Notes under the pieces: generated by a model | Told to the model about the DNA's origin: nothing | Database searches by the model: none | Seen by the model: only the letters and a program-made list of their open reading frames with translations | In this document: in pieces, positions 1 to 12,400 of the stretch | Numbering within the stretch: position 1 is the first letter of the stretch | How the letters are laid out: the number at the start of each line of letters is the position of its first letter | Made by a program: the position numbers and the translations under genes | NCBI RefSeq assembly: GCF_907164915.1 | Contig: NW_025919385.1 | Coordinates: forward strand, 61,000 to 124,999 | Direction of reading: 5' to 3' | DNA: 64,000 nucleotides | Source: Impatiens glandulifera | Lineage: Eukaryota > Streptophyta > Magnoliopsida > Ericales > Balsaminaceae

Positions 1-282
1 CATATCAACAAACCTCATTTCTTTTCGGGGATTACAAGAAAATATTTCTCTACCGCTTGAAAAATATCAAAATTTCATTTGATCTGATAAAACCTTCATT
101 GCATCCGCACACATTTTTCTTTCGTCTTTCTCGTTCTCCTACGAATCTGTCTAATCTGGATGGATTAAACATAGCATGTTCTTTTCTTCTCCATTTTACT
201 TTGAACCTCACAATAGCAGGCTACCAAGGTTCCAACATTTATAAAGTTGCAGGCTTTGGATGATTTTAGATCCATTTTTGGA

Positions 283-896
283 TCACTTCGTCCCACAGTC
301 GAAGGATAGACTTTCCAGGTAGTTCTTGTTATCATCATCAACAAACTTTGTAATGTTTTTGCTGAATATGTTGTCTTGCAAACATAACAGATGGGACAAT
401 TTCTTCAGGCATCTGATGAGTATAAAGCTCTACCTAAGACTAAAGGTTCTCAGTATTTCCTTGGAGTTTTGATACTGTAATGGTCTACCTAAAACAAAAG
501 ATGATATTGTTTCTAACCTGGATGGAGATTCTCATGATGTAAGGTATACCTTCTTTTATAGTAAACTATAACCCTTTTGGATCAACATTCTTTGGAATTT
601 CAAGAAAAGATTAGGCTTATTTAGAGACAGGATTGTAAGGCTCAAAATCTTCACATCCGGTTCAAAAACCTCTCCCATAGTATCAACATCTACACTCCCG
701 AGGAGCTTCTCTTTCTACCTTTAAGATTTCATCATCCTTGTCCTTCTAGAGATGTTCTTTGATGTTGTAATTATGCCCCAATTCAAGTCGATCCTCTTCT
801 TTGTTCTCGGTTGCATCGCCATCAACATATGCTTACCGCGTGAGGACGAGGTTGATTTTGACGCAGTTGCATCAGAATTATATCATCCAATCCCAT
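283..896 (-). pseudogene. RhoGDI processed pseudogene, copy A
   Basis: Same remnant as at 32844-33460. The start codon is at 896-894. A one-base loss relative to B breaks the DDNN stretch near 885. The same EPDVKILSL-type core is readable around 640-670 and DDDN around 330-350. Its 3' two thirds (283 to about 830) differ from B by numerous substitutions, while the 5' end differs almost only by indels. Not translatable. Confidence 0.75.
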
Positions 897-1358
897 ATTT
901 GAATCAAATCTTCTTCAAATGGCCAATAATGGTTTGATAAATGGCGGAGAGAGTGGCTGTGATGATTGGAGCACGATTTAGAGCACCTGAAACCGTTATC
1001 AAACGCAAGATTTGAGCAAGAAACGCGCTCTTCTTCCGCTACTATAAAAAATAAAACTTTAATTCATCCAGAATCTCTTCTTTATTAAGATAATTAGACA
1101 AGAATCAATGGAAAGTTCTATAACATAGAGGATCATTCATTTCTTCAGATGTCCAAAGATTCATGGGTCATCCTCTCTAATTTCATTAATTTCTTTGTAC
1201 TTCTGCTTCAGATATCATGAATCCAACTTTATCACCTCTTTATCATATTCTTCTTCAATAATAATAATAAAACAAAGTCCTCCAATAGTGAATGTTTCCG
1301 TCACTAGTGGAGGCAGCAGAAATTATTCAAGATTCTTAACCTTGGAGCTCTGAAACCA

Positions 1359-1561
1359 TGTTAAAATCTTGAAAAAAAAGATGAATTAAAAAATATAATG
1401 TTATTCAAGTTGTTATTCAAACAATGACATATTTCCCTTATAGAAATTTCATTACTAACTAACTACAATTAATAGAACAAACTAACCACTATTACAACTA
1501 ATTTGTAGTTTTAATTACTAACTAATTAACAATTATTAAGTAATTAATTATTATTTTCACA
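1359..1561 (-). repeat. 5' LTR of the Rho-GDI-carrying element, copy A
   Basis: 203 bp, TGTTAAAATC to TTTTCACA on the plus strand, nearly identical to 33928-34131. The primer-binding site lies at 1347-1358 (minus strand TGGTTTCAGAGC). Confidence 0.72.
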
Positions 1562-1786
1562 TACTTGATTGTTTATTCATAACAAAGGAGAAATTAATGA
1601 GGTAATTAAATATTTTTTTATTACAATACATATGTGAAACATCAGTTTATTATTTAAGATCTAACTTTGCTATTTTTCTACTGTTGCCAAATTCAATCAA
1701 ACAAAGTTTCTCAAAATCTATAAATTCAACCGAAAACAGAAACAAATGAAAGTGTAAAAAAAAATAAAAATATTGATATCAAACAA

Positions 1787-2888
1787 TGTTAGGATCTAGG
1801 TCGTGGCTGGGGAACCGGGGTTGGCCGGTTAGCGCAGAAGTGGTTTGTTTCAGGTTTGAAGCAGCACACACACGAGATAGGTATGACCGATTTGAATAAG
1901 ACAGGTTTGGAGATTGCTGGGTTGGTTTGGAACTAGTAATTTGGTTTAGGTGATGTTGAATCGGTTGGGGGCGGTATTAGTAGGTTAGTGCAGATCGGTT
2001 AGAAAATAAAGCAGGTAGAAAGTAATAACAAGACAGGTTTTATGGATGTTCGGAGATAAAACTCCTACGTCACCCCTTCCTCTCGAAACCAGCGGAAAAT
2101 GATATTCACGAAGGAATACAAACACAATCCGATCGAGACTTATTTCCTGCTCGATAACACCCGTACAATTTTAACCGAAATTGTAGAATAAACTCAAATA
2201 AGCGCTTAAGCTTTTGGAGATAGAACACAATATTTTTACTTAGGCTGTAGAGAATTCAGAACTTGTAACCCGCATTATATTCCTCTTCAGCTCCTTCTTT
2301 ATAGGTGAAATGTGCCAACGGTCACATTTCATTTCCTTGAATCTGATTGGTTGAGCAGAGGTTCATTGATTCAGACCCGGCGGTCTAGTCTTCCAGTGTG
2401 TAGGTCAAACCGACTAGGTTTGTCTTTTACTTAATATGGCAAACTGTCGGTTGGACAGTTGCATGTACTTGGAAGATTGTCTTTCTGATTTATCCTGAAG
2501 TGGAAAGATCTTGTAGGACGATCTTCTGCATCCTGCAGACTTTCCTCAGACTTGTATGAATATGGAAATGTTCAGTCTGTTCCTTCGGTATCATTCTCAA
2601 CAGATACCCGAAGTGTCTTTTATGCTGGTCGGTTATTTATGCTAACCGGATGACTTCCGGTTTTTTCATGGCTTCTGATTGACTGACTATTTAATTGATT
2701 CTGGCCTTCTGATTTGACCGAATCTTGTCTTTCTTGTTCGGTCATGTTTTTGGTCGGGTTGATTGCTTCACCGGTTAAGTTTTTTTAAACGGTTGAGTAT
2801 TTTGACCAGTTGAGTTTCTTTGCCTGTTCCCCGCACAAGAGATTTGTTTTTGTTATGTTTTATTTAACCGATCTAATTTTATCTAACA
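1787..2888 (-). repeat. 1.1-kb Copia-type LTR, minus orientation, copy A
   Basis: Plus-strand ends are TGTTAGGATC and ATCTAACA. On the minus strand it is preceded by the polypurine-rich AAAAAGGGAGAAAT, so it is a 3' LTR. A TATA-like box (CTATAAAG on the minus strand near 2312) and a conserved R/U5-like block (GGGGTGACGTAGGAG on the minus strand near 2080) are shared with the LTRs ending at 7051 and 19591. No primer-binding site follows the outer end; the flank is AT-rich. Confidence 0.8.
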
Positions 2889-3234
2889 ATTTCTCCCTTT
2901 TTGATTATTTTATTTAAAATATTCAAATCATGTATGAATGCAATGTAGGCCGGTTTTTGTTTTTAAGAATTTGTTTGGCCGGATTTTTGGGAGACTAACT
3001 TGGAAGAATTTTTCGAAAAATTTTGGAAATTTTGAGAAAAATTTTGAAATTTTTTATCTTTTATCTTATCAATTTCTCCCTTTTTGATTATTTTATTTAA
3101 AATATCTAAAATCATGTAAGAATTGAAATGTAGGCCGGTTTCCAAAAATTACTTTATATATATATAAGAAATATGCTAAGGCAAAATGCTATAAAAAACT
3201 GAAATAACATAAGGAAAGATAGTGAATAAAGCCC

Positions 3235-5205
3235 CTATTTCTTCGATCTGGACGGTAGGAAATGATCCACAGTTCATCGTCTAATTGTCCATTGTCCTCT
3301 TGAACCGGCCCTAAAAGAGGATCCCCGACCGCCTGAGGTGCCGGTGTGAGGAGAGAACGGTTTGACCGATCGTTTCTGATTGGAACTGCATTAAAACCCG
3401 CTGTCTTCTAAGTTGCCGCTGGACATCTTCTTCGAAATCATCCTCGGCTTGCAGAACCGGGTTGAGTGCAGGGTCAACAACTGTCTCGGTGACACTGTCC
3501 AATAGCCCCGTCATCTCCGCTTTTCTCGAAGCAGCTTTCCTTTTACGTTGTGACCGGATAGAAGGGGAGGAAGCAATTGCCTTAGACTTCTTGTGAGCCT
3601 TTGCGAAATTGTTGGACGTTTCTTGTTGGCCCTTAGCCGGTTAGCATCTTTGGCTTGTTGAGCTGCCATGGATGCTGCTATGGCCGTTGCATTGACCGCT
3701 AAGTTTTGCATATGGCGACTATGTTCGCATCAGCCGCTGCCGCTTCCTTCTGTGTCCGGGTCTGCTCGTTCAGCGCATCTTGGAGTTTCTTAGCCGCCAG
3801 AGCATTCACCTCCTCAATTGCTTTATCGGCAGCCAGCTTAGCCGTTGTTAACTCTGCCACCTGTTCGGTGACCGCCTTGAGATCGGCTTCAAGCTTGGCG
3901 TTCTTTTCTTCAAGGGTTGTATTCTTTTATTCAAGGTTGATTACCCTGTCAAGTGTTTGAGCCGGCTTGGGCACTTGACTGAGCCAAGTCCTCATCGACC
4001 TTTGTCAGCCTTTGATCGGTCGTTTCTTGAGACCGTTCCATCTCGGCTACCTTTTGGCTGACCGAATTGAGATCGGTCACCAGCTTCGGAGTTATAGCCT
4101 CCAATGCTTTGTTCGATCAAGATGACCGCCGTACAATTGATCTGTATTACCGTAATTGTTTCAACAGACGTGATCCGCTCGACCGCCATCCTTAGATCAT
4201 CTTTGTCGTTTCGGCCATCTCGAAGGTTTTAGCCACTGTTTCTTTGATTTTCTTTTTCCATGGTCGAACCGCGTCGTTGACAAATTCTTCAATAAGGGCC
4301 TTGACCCTTTCTTCCGTTATGGCCGGTTCCGAGTCCCCGGCTTGAGCAGATGCTCGATGGTCGGTGAGAGGTGTCTCTATCCTGACTTCGGTCATGTTGA
4401 TCGTCTGATCCGGTGGAGGGGAGGATAGCTCTTCATCGGTCGGATTCTGACCGCCAACATCCTTGGGAGGCGGTGAGTTCGTTGGATCTTGATGTTCGGG
4501 CACCGCCTTAAGCCGTGCCACCTCCTCGGTTAGTGCCCTTTCCTTGACCGCAAGCAATTCTAGCACCAGAAGTTGAAGTTGAGAATTCGGTGTTCCCGGA
4601 GTAGCTTTTCTTTTAGACGTTGAATGTGTGCGGTTAGCCTTTGTAACCGCGCACGCGGGTTCGACCACCGTGTATCGTTCTAAGGCGGGTGTTGACATCT
4701 TGAGCCTTGTTTGAGGTTGATGACTTCCTCCTCTATCTCCATCAACCTTTTCGAATTTTTTCGCTAACCGTGACATCCGGTAGCATGTTTTTGAAGAAAA
4801 TCTGATGCCGGTGCCGGAATCCATTGATAGAACACCTCGGCTGCCACGCGAGCCTGCTGGTGTATCTCGTCCATGATTCTGCTGACGAGATCCTCGGCCT
4901 TTTTCGGGTGTTATCATCAGCGTGGGCATCTACCTCCCCAAGTCCGTCCGAACCGATGTCAGCGTTATATGACTGACCGATTGATCCTCGACTATCGGTT
5001 CTTTCCCTTTACCGGACTAATCTCCTCCGGTATTTTGTGAAATGGTTCGGTCAGAACTGGATGCCGAATCTTCATCATTGGGGGTTTCGGACCTCGGATC
5101 AGCCGATCCGATTGGTTGTCTAACTTTCTTGCTTCTAGATTTTTCTTTGACCGGAGCCGCTCTCTTAGCGGTTGCCTTCTTCCTTCGGCCACCTGTAGAA
5201 TCGTA
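3235..5205 (-). pseudogene. Degenerate long coiled-coil ORF, copy A
   Basis: Counterpart of 35807-37775. It has extra one-base indels (for example near 4610-4800 and 3590-3620) that split it into pieces at 5192-4992, 4929-4192, 4189-3992 and 3711-3311. Because the copy B frame is open at most of these sites, many of the A breaks may be consensus errors. Confidence 0.5.
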
Positions 5206-5207
5206 GG

Positions 5208-5389
5208 TGATAGAAAAATTAAGTTAATTTTCTCAAAAACCGGCCATACATTACAAGTTTTGAATATTTTATTCTAAATAATCAAAAAGGGAGAAATTGA
5301 TAGAAAAATTAAGTAAGTTAATTTTCTCAAAACCGGCCAGACATTACAAGTTTTGAATATTTATTCTAAATAATCAAAAAGGGAGAAAT
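5208..5389 (+). repeat. Tandem duplication of the polypurine tract and LTR start, copy A
   Basis: Two copies (about 90 and 92 bp) of a segment that begins TGATAGAAAAATTAAG and ends with AAAAAGGGAGAAAT; the third TGATAGAAAAATTAA begins the LTR at 5390. The same block (AAAACCGGCC...AATCAAAAAGGGAGAAATTG) is found in inverted orientation beside the minus LTR at 2889-2975, so the two LTRs face each other with related 3' ends. Confidence 0.7.
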
Positions 5390-5511
5390 TGATAGAAAAA
5401 TTAAATAGATTATTTTAAATCGGTTAGAAAATAATTGTTATAACTATGAAAAATATATGTTAAACCGCTAAGTTATATCAAGTATATTAATTGGTTTAAA
5501 TATAACAAGAA

Positions 5512-5583
5512 GTTGTTGTAGCGTAGTGGTAAACGCCTCTGTCTGTCACACAGGTGACCAGGGATCAAATCCCACTGGCTTGC
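5512..5583 (+). tRNA. tRNA-Asp(GUC)-like pseudogene inside an LTR, copy A
   Basis: Has the layout of a tRNA: 3-bp D stem GCG/CGC around AGTGGTAAA, a full 5-bp anticodon stem TCTGT/ACAGG, the loop CTGTCAC with anticodon GTC, an A box (TAGCGTAGTGG) and a B-box-like GGATCAAATCC. The T stem keeps only three pairs and the acceptor stem is mostly wobble or mismatched, so I judge it a pseudogene or tRNA-derived insertion, not a working tRNA. Confidence 0.5.
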
Positions 5584-5794
5584 AAATAATATTTAAAGTT
5601 TTGCTGTTTCAGGGAAATTGAGCAAAATCCATTCGGTTGGAAATATATATATCGTTCCGGTTGTTTGACTTCGATTTGAAGTAAAAGCAACCGCAACCGG
5701 TTTGTCCAAGAAGTTCAGTCAACCGGTTGGTCAACCGGAGTTCAGTCAAGGAGTCCGGAACCGGTCAGTAAAGTTCAGTCAAACCGGATTGGTC

Positions 5795-6330
5795 AACCGA
5801 CACTTAATGCAACCGCCCCAGTCATAAGTGCTCCAGTTGATTAAGTGCAACCGCCCAGTCATAAATGCTCCAGTTGATTAAGTGCAACCGCCCAGTCATA
5901 AATGCTCCGGTTGATTAAGTGCAACCGCCCAGTCATAAATGTTCCGGTTATTAAGTGAGCCGCTCCAATCATAAATATGTTCCGGTTATTAAATTAGCCA
6001 CTCAGTCATAAATATGTTCCGGTTGGTTAAATGCTATCAGCTCCGATTATTAAATACTTGTCCAAAATCCAGAAGAAACAATCTCCAGGCAGCAGGTAAC
6101 TGTCAGGCATGCTTATCCAAATCCAGAAGCAATCTCCGGCAGCAGGTAGCTGTCAGGCATGCTTGTCCAAATCCAGAAGCAATCTCCAGGCAGCAGGTAG
6201 CTTGTCAGGCGGCCGGCTAAGAGCTGCCATGTGTCCAAAATGCAAACCGGCTAAGTGCATGTGCTGCCATGTGTCCAACAATGCAAAACGGCTTAAAACG
6301 CATGTCTGCCATGTGTCCAAATTGATTTGT
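5795..6330 (+). repeat. Three short tandem-repeat families in LTR U3, copy A
   Basis: (a) About four units of about 37 bp with the core CAACCGCCCAGTCATAAATG (5810-5960). (b) Three units of about 51 bp with the core CAGGCAGCAGGTAGCTGTCA (6065-6205). (c) Three units of about 38 bp with the core CTGCCATGTGTCCAA (6215-6325). They precede the TATA box by 80-600 bp, the place where LTR enhancers often sit. Confidence 0.75.
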
Positions 6331-6403
6331 CCAAGAGGGAAGGCGTGCAAGCCTCTTGATCATTACCAGGAGAGAGAAAATATGACCGTTGTGTCCTCTC
6401 AGC

Positions 6404-6410
6404 TATAAAA
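6404..6410 (+). promoter_or_regulatory. Probable LTR TATA box, copy A
   Basis: TATAAAA in the context AGCTATAAAAGGAAGACG, about 650 bp before the LTR end and just after the U3 repeats. Position fits a Copia U3/R boundary. Confidence 0.55.
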
Positions 6411-7053
6411 GGAAGACGAGACGTCTTCATTTAAGGCAGTGATCAAGCGAAAAATATCAATCACATCTTTTTAAGAAAATCATTAAGTTAGAGAGATAAA
6501 GTTATATATTCCAAAACCGGTTTGCCTAAAACCGGAAGCTTTTTTTTGTGTGTTGTTGTGTTGAGTTTGTTGTATTACATCAAAGTGTGAGTTTGGTGTA
6601 ACCGGCGAGTAGCGAAGTTGGGCTCGACCGGCAGTATTGTTGTAACTCTAAAGAGTTAGTGGAGATCCTTCTCATAACCTGAGAAGAAGGGGTGATGTAG
6701 GAGGGTTTGCTCCGAACATCCATAAACAAATCCTTGTCTCGTGTTCTTTTCTTTGCTTTTATTTACTTTATCTAACCTCAAACTAATCATACGCCTTAAA
6801 CCGGTCACTCATATCCTTAAACTGACTCCTCATAAACTTCATCCGAATCGTATTCGTTGCTTCAGATTGAAACGGACATTTTCCGCACTTGAACTCGGTT
6901 CAAGAGTCTGTGACAATCTGTGTAGTGTTAAGAGCGGTTTTAGTCTCTAACCGGACTATCACCAAAAAGGTGTTGTGTGTGTTGTAAGCGGCCACCCTTA
7001 CCGAAACCGGGAAAACAACCCGGTCCTCCAAGGGCGTCCCCGATCCTAACAAG

Positions 7054-7065
7054 TGGTATCAGAGC
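7054..7065 (+). promoter_or_regulatory. Primer-binding site (tRNA-iMet), copy A
   Basis: TGGTATCAGAGC two bases after the LTR end, the standard plant Copia primer-binding site. It fixes this LTR as a 5' LTR. Confidence 0.9.
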
Positions 7066-7099
7066 GAGGTTCTTAACACTCAAGCAACCGAATATCATC

Positions 7100-8096
7100 A
7101 TGTCTTTCATCAACGAGCCCCCCATGTTCTGCATCGAAGAATATGTTGATTGGAAGATACGGATGGAAGTGCATTTGGCCTCACAAGACGACGACATGTG
7201 GTATGTTATTACCGATGGTCCGATAAAGATTGATAAGCCAAGATACAAATGGACGACGGAAGATAAGAAGATGAATAACTGGATAATGTTGCTAAAAACA
7301 TTTTGTTCAAGTCGTTGGACAAAAACATGTTTAGTAAAATCAAGTTTTGCTCCTCTACTAAAGAAATTTGGGAGAAGTTGATCCAATTGTGTGAGGGCAG
7401 CGACCAAATAAAAGGAGAACCGGAAAGATCATAAGGCTCTGATAGCTTATGAAATAATAGCAAATGGGCCGATAGCGATTCTGACGACTCATCATTCAGC
7501 GACGGTGATGATAAAGTTTATGCATGCTTCATGGCGGAGAAAGAATCTGAGGTATTTGATTTCTCTTCTGAAGAATTTACTAAAGAAGACTTAGTTATTG
7601 CACTCAACGACATGGTCGATGAGTTCAAAAAATTGGCTGTTTTAATACCGACCCAAACAAAATATGAAACCCGGAAAAGTCATAGTGGTACCGCTGGGTG
7701 AGCCAAGCGGAACCGAGAACTTACGAACCGGTTGGACTATCCTTAAAGAATGAGAAGCTCAAGGAGACAGTCCAATCGTTAACCGAAGAAAATGAGAGAA
7801 TTAAATATGTCACGGCTTCTTGGAAGAGATCTAGTGAAGCGGTAAGCCAGATGTCTAATTATCAAAGACATCCCAAATGTAAAATTTGGTATTGGTATAA
7901 CAAATCCGCCACTCACAAGCATTCCAACGTGATGAAACTCACAAAAGACAATCTTCCTTTCATAAGATTTGTCAAGAGTTCATCAATCGAAAATGAGGAA
8001 GAATGTGATCTAAAACCGAAAAAAACGTTCTCGACATTGTTCTAAGGGTAGGCAGGCTCAGGTTGAAGAGAAGAAACTGGGCACCTACATAGCTGA
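7100..8096 (+). pseudogene. Copia gag-only gene, frameshifted, copy A
   Basis: Same gene as at 39656. One-base losses or gains near 7278, 7411, 7670-7690, 7886 and 8020 break the frame; for example, AATAACTTGG in B is AATAACTGG here. All breaks are one- to few-base indels in an otherwise identical sequence, so they may be consensus errors. Confidence 0.65.
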
Positions 8097-8542
8097 AAGG
8101 GCATATTAGGGTTTCGTTTTCTAATGATGTTAAAAAGGGGGAAAGGGAAAATATTAACATCAGATTTAGGGGGAAGAAATTTTCTTTATGTTTTTGAATA
8201 TTGTTAATTTTTAATATTTTCGAAAAATATTCCTGTTGTTACGAATCAAAATATCTTTGGCTATATGAACAGTATGTTGCTATTTACTGCATTATTGAAT
8301 ATTTTTATACTATTCTAATCTTTTATTTAAGTTTTAACATTATCAAAAATGAGGAAATTATTGGGTCAAATTATTTTGAAGAAGGGTCAAATTATTTTTA
8401 CTAACGATATTTTCATGATGACCTTGTGTAAAAACTTGACGATAAGAATGAAACTAAGTCGTCTAATTGTTTTTGCGTTGGTGCATCAAAATATGGTAAG
8501 TTAGACTTAGCTTGAATCAGGTTCATTAGAAGTATGGGTTGT
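8097..8542 (+). other. Post-gag spacer with polypurine tracts, copy A
   Basis: AT-rich, no credible gene. Contains the purine runs AAAAAGGGGGAAAGGGAAAA (8131-8150) and AGGGGGAAGAAA (about 8168), either of which could be the polypurine tract of the gag element. No LTR start can be fixed after them before the minisatellite begins. Confidence 0.5.
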
Positions 8543-9431
8543 GTTAGACGTTACGACTAGTTAGACAGGTAGTCTAACAGACACGTAGTTAGACGTGCAG
8601 TTTAACAGATACGTAGTTAGACGTGTAGTCTAACATATACGTGGTTAGACGTTGCAGTCTAATAGACACGTAGTTAGATGTTAGTCTAACAGATACATGG
8701 TTAGACGTACATTCTAATAGATACATAGTAAGACGTGCAGACTAATAGACACGTATTTAGACGTTATAGTCTAACAGATACGTGGTTAGACGTGCAGTCT
8801 AACAAACACGTAGTTAGACGTACATTCTAAAAGATACGTGGTTAGACATGCATTCTAATCGACACGTAGTTAGACGTTCATTCATAACAGATACGTGGTT
8901 AGACATGCAGTCTAACGATACATGGTTAGACGTGCAGTCTAATTCGTTAGACGTGTAGTTTAATAGACACGTAGTTAGACGTGCAGTTTAACAGATATGT
9001 GGTTAGACGTGTAGTCTAACAGACACGTAGTTAGATGTGCAGTCTTACAGATATGTGGTTAGATGTGCAGTCTAACAGACACGTAGTTAGACGTGTAGTC
9101 TAACAGATACGTGGTTAGACGTGCAGTCTAACAGACACGTGTTAGACGTGCAGTCTAACAGACACGTAGTTAGATGTGCAGTCTTACAGATACGTGGTTA
9201 GACGTGCAGTCTAACAGACACGTAGTTAGACGTGTAATCTAACAGATACGTGGTTAGACGTGCAGTCTACAGACACGTAGTTAAATGTATAGTCTAACAG
9301 ATATGTGGTTACACGTGTTGTCTAATAGACAAGTGGTTAGACGTGTAGTCTAACAGACACGTGGTTAGATGTGTAGTCTAACATACACATAGTTAGACGT
9401 GCAGGTCTAACAGATATGTGGTTAGACATAT
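8543..9431 (+). repeat. 28-bp minisatellite, block 1, copy A
   Basis: About 32 units of the type TTAGACGTGCAGTCTAACAG plus ACACGTAG or ATACGTGG. The two tails tend to alternate, giving a 56-bp higher-order unit. Each monomer contains the inverted repeat TTAGAC-N5-GTCTAA and ACGT cores. Several one-base insertions are absent from copy B. Confidence 0.9.
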
Positions 9432-12400
9432 TGTCACGTCCTAAAATCAACGTTTTTCTTGACCGAGGAATCTACGGTCTTGACTGAGATTCTACAACCG
9501 TGGATGATGGCACCCAGGACCGAGTGGTCCGACTGAAGATTCCGCAAACAAGGAATTCTAAGGCAAGTACTTTTCTATACGTTTTCTAAAACCCACACAG
9601 GTGCTATTTATCATGTATTTATATAAACGATGCATATAGTTTCAAGCATGTTTTCATTGCAAGTCCATGGTTTTCTAAAGAAGGATGGTTTTGAGTTAAG
9701 GGCTATGGAATCTAAGAGATAATCATGGAGGAATTGACGGATACGAGAGGATGGCCACGCAGGATGAGCTCTGGTGGTCCGATACTCTCAAATATGGCTG
9801 GAGGAATTGACGAAGGGGATGCCCACCCCGGAGGATCAGCTCTCCAGGATAAGGACCCGAATATGTGCTCAGTATGTAACCTTACATGATTGATTGATGA
9901 GATACCCTTAAAAACCCTCATGGATGCAATGGCTTAAATAGTTTTCTTATAAATGCTTGCTGGGTCCGTAGACTCACTATGCTTGTGTGGTGTAGGAATC
10001 CAGCCAGCGGATTTTATGACAGGTGAAGGAAGAATTGGAGCGGAAGCGTGGTGTTGGAGATGTGTGTGGAAGGAGGGACCGAGACCGTAGGACCGTTTTT
10101 CTATCAACCTTTTCAATGATCGGGTCAGATAGGGCACCCTAGCGTTTCCGCATTTATGTCCGAAATTGCCTTGATTTAGTTGCATGAAAGTAGGAATTTA
10201 GGGCGTAACAACTTGGTATCAGAGCAACGGTTCCGAACCTTAGTACTTTCACACATATGCTCCTGCAGATGCACCTCCAAGGCCTTCATGTCCTGTAATT
10301 GTTTTTAAATGATGTTTTTGCATGACATGAAATCGTTTTTTCATAATGGTTGGAATAATGTTTTTCATGAAATCATTTTTCACAAACACACTATTGTACT
10401 GTCTTTATGATCGAATTTCGGGGACGAAATTCTTATAAGGGGGGTAGTTTGTCACGTCATAAAATAACGTTTTTCTTGACCGAGGAATCTACGGTCTTGA
10501 TTAGATCTACGACCGTGGATGATGGCACCCCAGGACCGAGTGGTCCGACCGAATATTCGCAACAAGGAATTCTAAGGCAAGTACTTTCTATACGTTTTCT
10601 AAAAACCCACACAGTGCTATTTATCATGTATTTTATATAAACGATGCATATAGTTTCAAAGCATATTTTCATTGCAAGTCCATGGTTTTCTAAAGAAGGA
10701 TGGTTTTGAGTTAAGGGCTATGGAATCTAAGAGATAATCATGGAGGAATTGACGGATACGAGAGGATGGCCACGCAGGATGAGCTCTGGTGGTCCGATGC
10801 TCTCAAATATGGCTGGAGGAATTGACGAAGGGATGCCCACCCTGGAGGATCAGCTCTCCGGGATAAGGACCCGAATATGTGCTCAGTATGTAACTATACA
10901 TGATTGATTGATGAGATACCCTTAAAAACCCTCATGGATGCAATGGCTTAAATAGTTTTCTTATAAATGCTTGCTGGGTCCGTAGACTCACTATGCTTGT
11001 GTGGTGTAGGAATCCAGCCAGCGGATTTTATGACGGGTGAAGGAAGAGTTGGAGCGGAAGCGTGGTGTTGGAGATTTGTGTGGAAGGAGGGACTGAGACC
11101 GTAGGACCGTATTTTCTATCAACCTTTTCAATGATCGGGTCAGATAGGCACCCTAGCGTTTCCGCATTTATGTCCGAAATTGCCCTTGATTTAGGTGCAT
11201 GAAAGTAGGAATTTAGGGCGTAACAACTTGGTATCAGAGCAACGGTTCCGAACCTTAGTACTTTCACACATATGCTCCTGCAGATGCACCTCCAAGGCCT
11301 TCATGTCTGTAATTGTTTTTAAATGATGTTTTTGCATGACATGAAATCGTTTTTCATAATGGTTGGAAATAATGTTTTTCATGAAATCATTTTTCACAAA
11401 CACACTATTTGTACTGTCTTTATGATCGAATTTCGGGGACGAAATCATTATAATGGGGGGTAGTTGTCACGTCCTAAAATAACGTTGTTCTTGACCGAGG
11501 AATCTACGGTCTTTGACTGAGATCTACGACCGTGGATGATGGCACCCAGGACCGAGTGGTCCGACCGAATATTCCGCAAACAAAGGAATTCTAAGGCAAG
11601 TACTTTTCTATACGCTTTCTAAAAACCCACACAGTGCTATTTGTCATGTATTTTATATAAACGATGCATATGGTTTCAAAGCATGTTTTCATTGCAAGTC
11701 CATGGTTTCTAAAGAAGGATGGTTTTTGAGTTAAGGGCTATGGAATCTAAGAGATAATCATGGAGGAATTGACGGATACGAGAGGATGGCCACGCAGGAT
11801 GAGCTCTGGTGGTCCGCTGCTCTCAAATATGGCTGGAGGAATTGACGAAGGGATGCCCACCCTGGAGGATCAGCTCTCCGGATAAGGACCCGAATATGTG
11901 CTCAGTATGTAACTATACATGATTGATTGATGAGATACCCTTAAAAACCCTCATGGATGCAATGGCTTAAATAGTTTTCTTATAAATGCTTGCTGGGTCC
12001 GTAGACTCACTATGCTTGTGTGGTGTAGGAATCCAGCCAGCGGATTTTATGACGGTGAAGGAAGAGTTGGAGCGGAAGCGTGGTGTTGGAGATTTGTGTG
12101 GAAGGAGGGACTGAGACCGTAGGACCGTATTTTCTATCAACCTTTTCAATGATCGGGTCAGATAGGCACCCTAGCGTTTCCGCATTTATGTCCGAAATTG
12201 CCTTGATTTAGGTGCATGAAAGTAGGAATTTAGGGCGTACAACTTGGTATCAGAGCAACGGTTCCGAACCTTAGTACTTTCACACATATGCTCCTGCAGA
12301 TGCACCTCCAAGGCCTTCATGTCTGTAATTTGTTTTTAAATGATGTTTTTGCATGACATGAAATCGTTTTCATAATGTTGGAAATAATGTTTTTCATGAA

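Larger units (their letters stand above)
1..1561 (-). mobile_element. Rho-GDI-carrying LTR retrotransposon, copy A (3' part outside the window)
   Basis: Contains the 5' LTR (1561-1359 on the minus strand), the primer-binding site and the Rho-GDI remnant (896-283). The 3' noncoding part, polypurine tract and 3' LTR would lie left of position 1. From about 830 to 1561 it is nearly identical to 33390-34131; from 1 to about 830 it is visibly more diverged. Confidence 0.7.
5390..7051 (+). repeat. 1.66-kb Copia-type LTR, plus orientation, copy A
   Basis: Starts TGATAGAAAA after a polypurine tract and ends GATCCTAACA two bases before a primer-binding site. So it is both preceded by a 3'-end signal and followed by a 5'-end signal, as in tandem or recombined elements. 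U3 holds a tRNA-Asp-like sequence and three families of short tandem repeats. A TATA box lies at 6404, with the R/U5 block GAAGAAGGGGTGATGTAGGA near 6682. Confidence 0.78.

Noticed and set aside
57..263. Plus-strand frame MKNIKISFD... present in both copies (also 32618-32824)
   Set aside because: Lies in the 3' noncoding part of the minus-strand gene-carrying element, with differences between copies that show no codon-position bias by eye.
3706..3960. Plus-strand Ala/Ser-rich frame (also 36235-36549)
   Set aside because: Antisense shadow of the coiled-coil ORF.
8543..9431. Regular 28-bp repeats resembling a CRISPR array
   Set aside because: Units are head-to-tail with no unique spacers, and the context is plant nuclear DNA.
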